Origin: Campylobacterales bacterium
GTDB lineage: Bacteria; Campylobacterota; Campylobacteria; Campylobacterales; Sulfurimonadaceae
Direction: 5' to 3'
DNA length: 6,970 nt
Assembly: GCA_016937915.1 (NCBI GenBank)
Contig: JAFGVR010000183.1
Location: 1 to 6,970, forward strand
The number at the start of each line of letters is the position of its first letter. The stretch's first letter is position 1. The notes under the pieces were generated by a model that made no database searches, was not told the DNA's origin, and saw nothing but the letters and a program-made list of their open reading frames with translations. Made by a program: the position numbers and the translations under genes. Positions 6,221 to 6,970 of the stretch are shown here, piece by piece.

Positions 6221-6903
6221 AACTCTATCCTTTTGTCATCCACTACTACACCATCAACTAAAGTGATTATCCTATCTACTGCACTTACTATCTTTTCATC
6301 ATGTGTCGCAAATATAAATGTGGTTTTGAACTCTTTTTGGATTTTTCTCATAAGCTCGATTATCTGATTTGATGTTTTGGTATCAAGGTTTGCTGTTGGC
6401 TCATCTGCAAAAACGATTTTTGGCTCAGTTACCAATGCTCTGGCAATCGCCACTCTTTGGCGTTGTCCACCTGATAGCTGATCTGGAAACTTATCTTTTT
6501 GCTCCAACATATTTACCTCTTTTAAAAGATGCATTATCTTCTCATCTCTTATCTCTTTTGGTAAATTTTGTATCATGATAAGCGGGTATTCTATGTTTTC
6601 ATAAACACTCAAAACTGGGATAAGGTTAAAGCTTTGAAATATAAAACCAATATTTTTACCCCTAAAGTTTGCTAACTCTGTTGTAGATAGTTTTGTAACA
6701 TCAACACCATCTACAACTATCTCACCGCTGTTTGGTTTATCTAGGCATCCAAGTAGATTTAAAACAGTACTTTTACCACTCCCACTTGGTCCAACTATAG
6801 CCACGAATTCACCGTGACCTATTTCAAGATTTAGATCTTTTATAATCTCTAAATCAATTTCACCCATTTTATAGATTTTATTTGTATGTTTTGTTTGTAT
6901 CAT
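6217..6903 (-). CDS. ABC transporter ATP-binding protein, LolD/MacB type
   Basis: Cytoplasmic ATPase subunit of 228 residues that powers the permease encoded immediately downstream. All nucleotide-binding motifs are intact: Walker A GPSGSGKST at 38-46, Q-loop Q90 in FIFQSFNLIP, signature LSGGQRQR at 143-150, Walker B IVFADEPT at 163-170 with catalytic E168, D-loop ANLD at 171-174, and H-loop H201 in FATHD. FQSFNLIPVLSVYENIEYPL is characteristic of the LolD/MacB/FtsE group. The start at 6903 is preferred because the first residues (MIQTKHTNKIYKMGE) align with the usual opening of LolD-like proteins, although no clear Shine-Dalgarno is present; translation may depend on the gene that ends 9 nt upstream. 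The stop overlaps the permease start by 4 nt (ATGA), a sign of coupled translation. The name lolD is not assigned because the system is probably a paralogue of the housekeeping Lol exporter. Confidence 0.96.
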   Translation of the reverse strand: MIQTKHTNKIYKMGEIDLEIIKDLNLEIGHGEFVAIVGPSGSGKSTVLNLLGCLDKPNSGEIVVDGVDVTKLSTTELANFRGKNIGFIFQSFNLIPVLSVYENIEYPLIMIQNLPKEIRDEKIMHLLKEVNMLEQKDKFPDQLSGGQRQRVAIARALVTEPKIVFADEPTANLDTKTSNQIIELMRKIQKEFKTTFIFATHDEKIVSAVDRIITLVDGVVVDDKRIEL

Positions 6904-6912
6904 AATTATATT

Positions 6913-6970
6913 TTAAAAAAACTCTATACCATCATTTTGTGATGTTTCACCTTCTCTAAATAAATCTTCA
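6913..6970 (-). CDS. C-terminal tail of an unidentified upstream gene (partial)
   Basis: The minus strand from 6969 reads in frame EDLFREGETSQNDGIEFF and then TAA at 6913-6915, giving 18 visible codons before the window edge. The stretch is acidic and polar with a terminal FF and has no motif I recognise. The frame is judged coding because it ends just 9 nt before the ATPase start, that start lacks its own good ribosome site, and no promoter placed to serve it lies between them. If real, it is the gene immediately upstream in the same operon and could be another component or a regulator. The evidence is thin because the stretch is short. Confidence 0.55.
   Translation of the reverse strand, partial: EDLFREGETSQNDGIEFF

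Noticed and set aside
6369..6578. Plus-strand open frame of 69 codons
   Set aside because: It is antisense to the signature and Walker B region of the ATPase; no domain or independent signal.
4982..6903. MacB-type macrolide/drug efflux assignment for the ABC pair
   Set aside because: There is no MacA adaptor or TolC gene nearby, the ATPase is not fused to the permease, and the LolA-like neighbour fits lipid or lipoprotein traffic better.
6904..6912. TATAAT-like string (minus strand AATATAATT) directly before the ATPase start
   Set aside because: A -10 there would start transcription inside the coding region, downstream of the ATG, so it cannot serve this gene as annotated; chance is likely in AT-rich DNA.

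Overview
The window is AT-rich and every gene I can support lies on the minus strand, so transcription runs from high to low coordinates. Base composition, promoters recognisable mainly by a -10 element, and the order rplY (Ctc type) - pth - lptG, which as I recall is shared by Helicobacter pylori and Campylobacter jejuni, point to Campylobacterota. A free-living Sulfurimonas-like organism is my best guess. This is an inference; there is no 16S or other phylogenetic marker in the window.

Layout from right to left, in the direction of transcription. The last 18 codons of an unidentified gene (6913-6970) lead into a tight four-gene run. This holds an ABC ATPase of the LolD/MacB type (6217-6903), an FtsX/LolE-type permease (4982-6220), a secreted LolA-like protein (4263-4973) and a secreted predicted outer-membrane beta-barrel (3211-4260). 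Junctions are +9, -4, +8 and +2 nt, so this is very probably one operon. Its promoter is upstream of the window. After a 56-nt gap with a clear -10 box comes prs (2228-3154, PRPP synthase). After a 62-nt gap with another probable promoter comes the housekeeping run rplY (1629-2165), pth (1075-1626) and lptG (1060 down to the window edge). The lptG gene is cut off within a few residues of its expected end.

How the genes work together. The ABC operon encodes one part for each envelope compartment: cytoplasmic ATPase, inner-membrane permease with a periplasmic domain, soluble periplasmic carrier and outer-membrane barrel. I read it as a self-contained machine that moves a hydrophobic cargo (lipid, lipoprotein or other amphiphile) from the inner to the outer membrane, related to but separate from the housekeeping Lol pathway. 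The cargo cannot be read from the sequence. prs supplies PRPP for nucleotide, histidine and tryptophan synthesis. rplY and pth serve translation. lptG exports lipopolysaccharide.

There is no gene-free stretch over 300 bases, and I see no tRNA, rRNA, CRISPR array, insertion sequence or convincing intrinsic terminator. The most interesting element is the four-gene ABC/LolA-like/barrel operon; the rest is ordinary housekeeping sequence.
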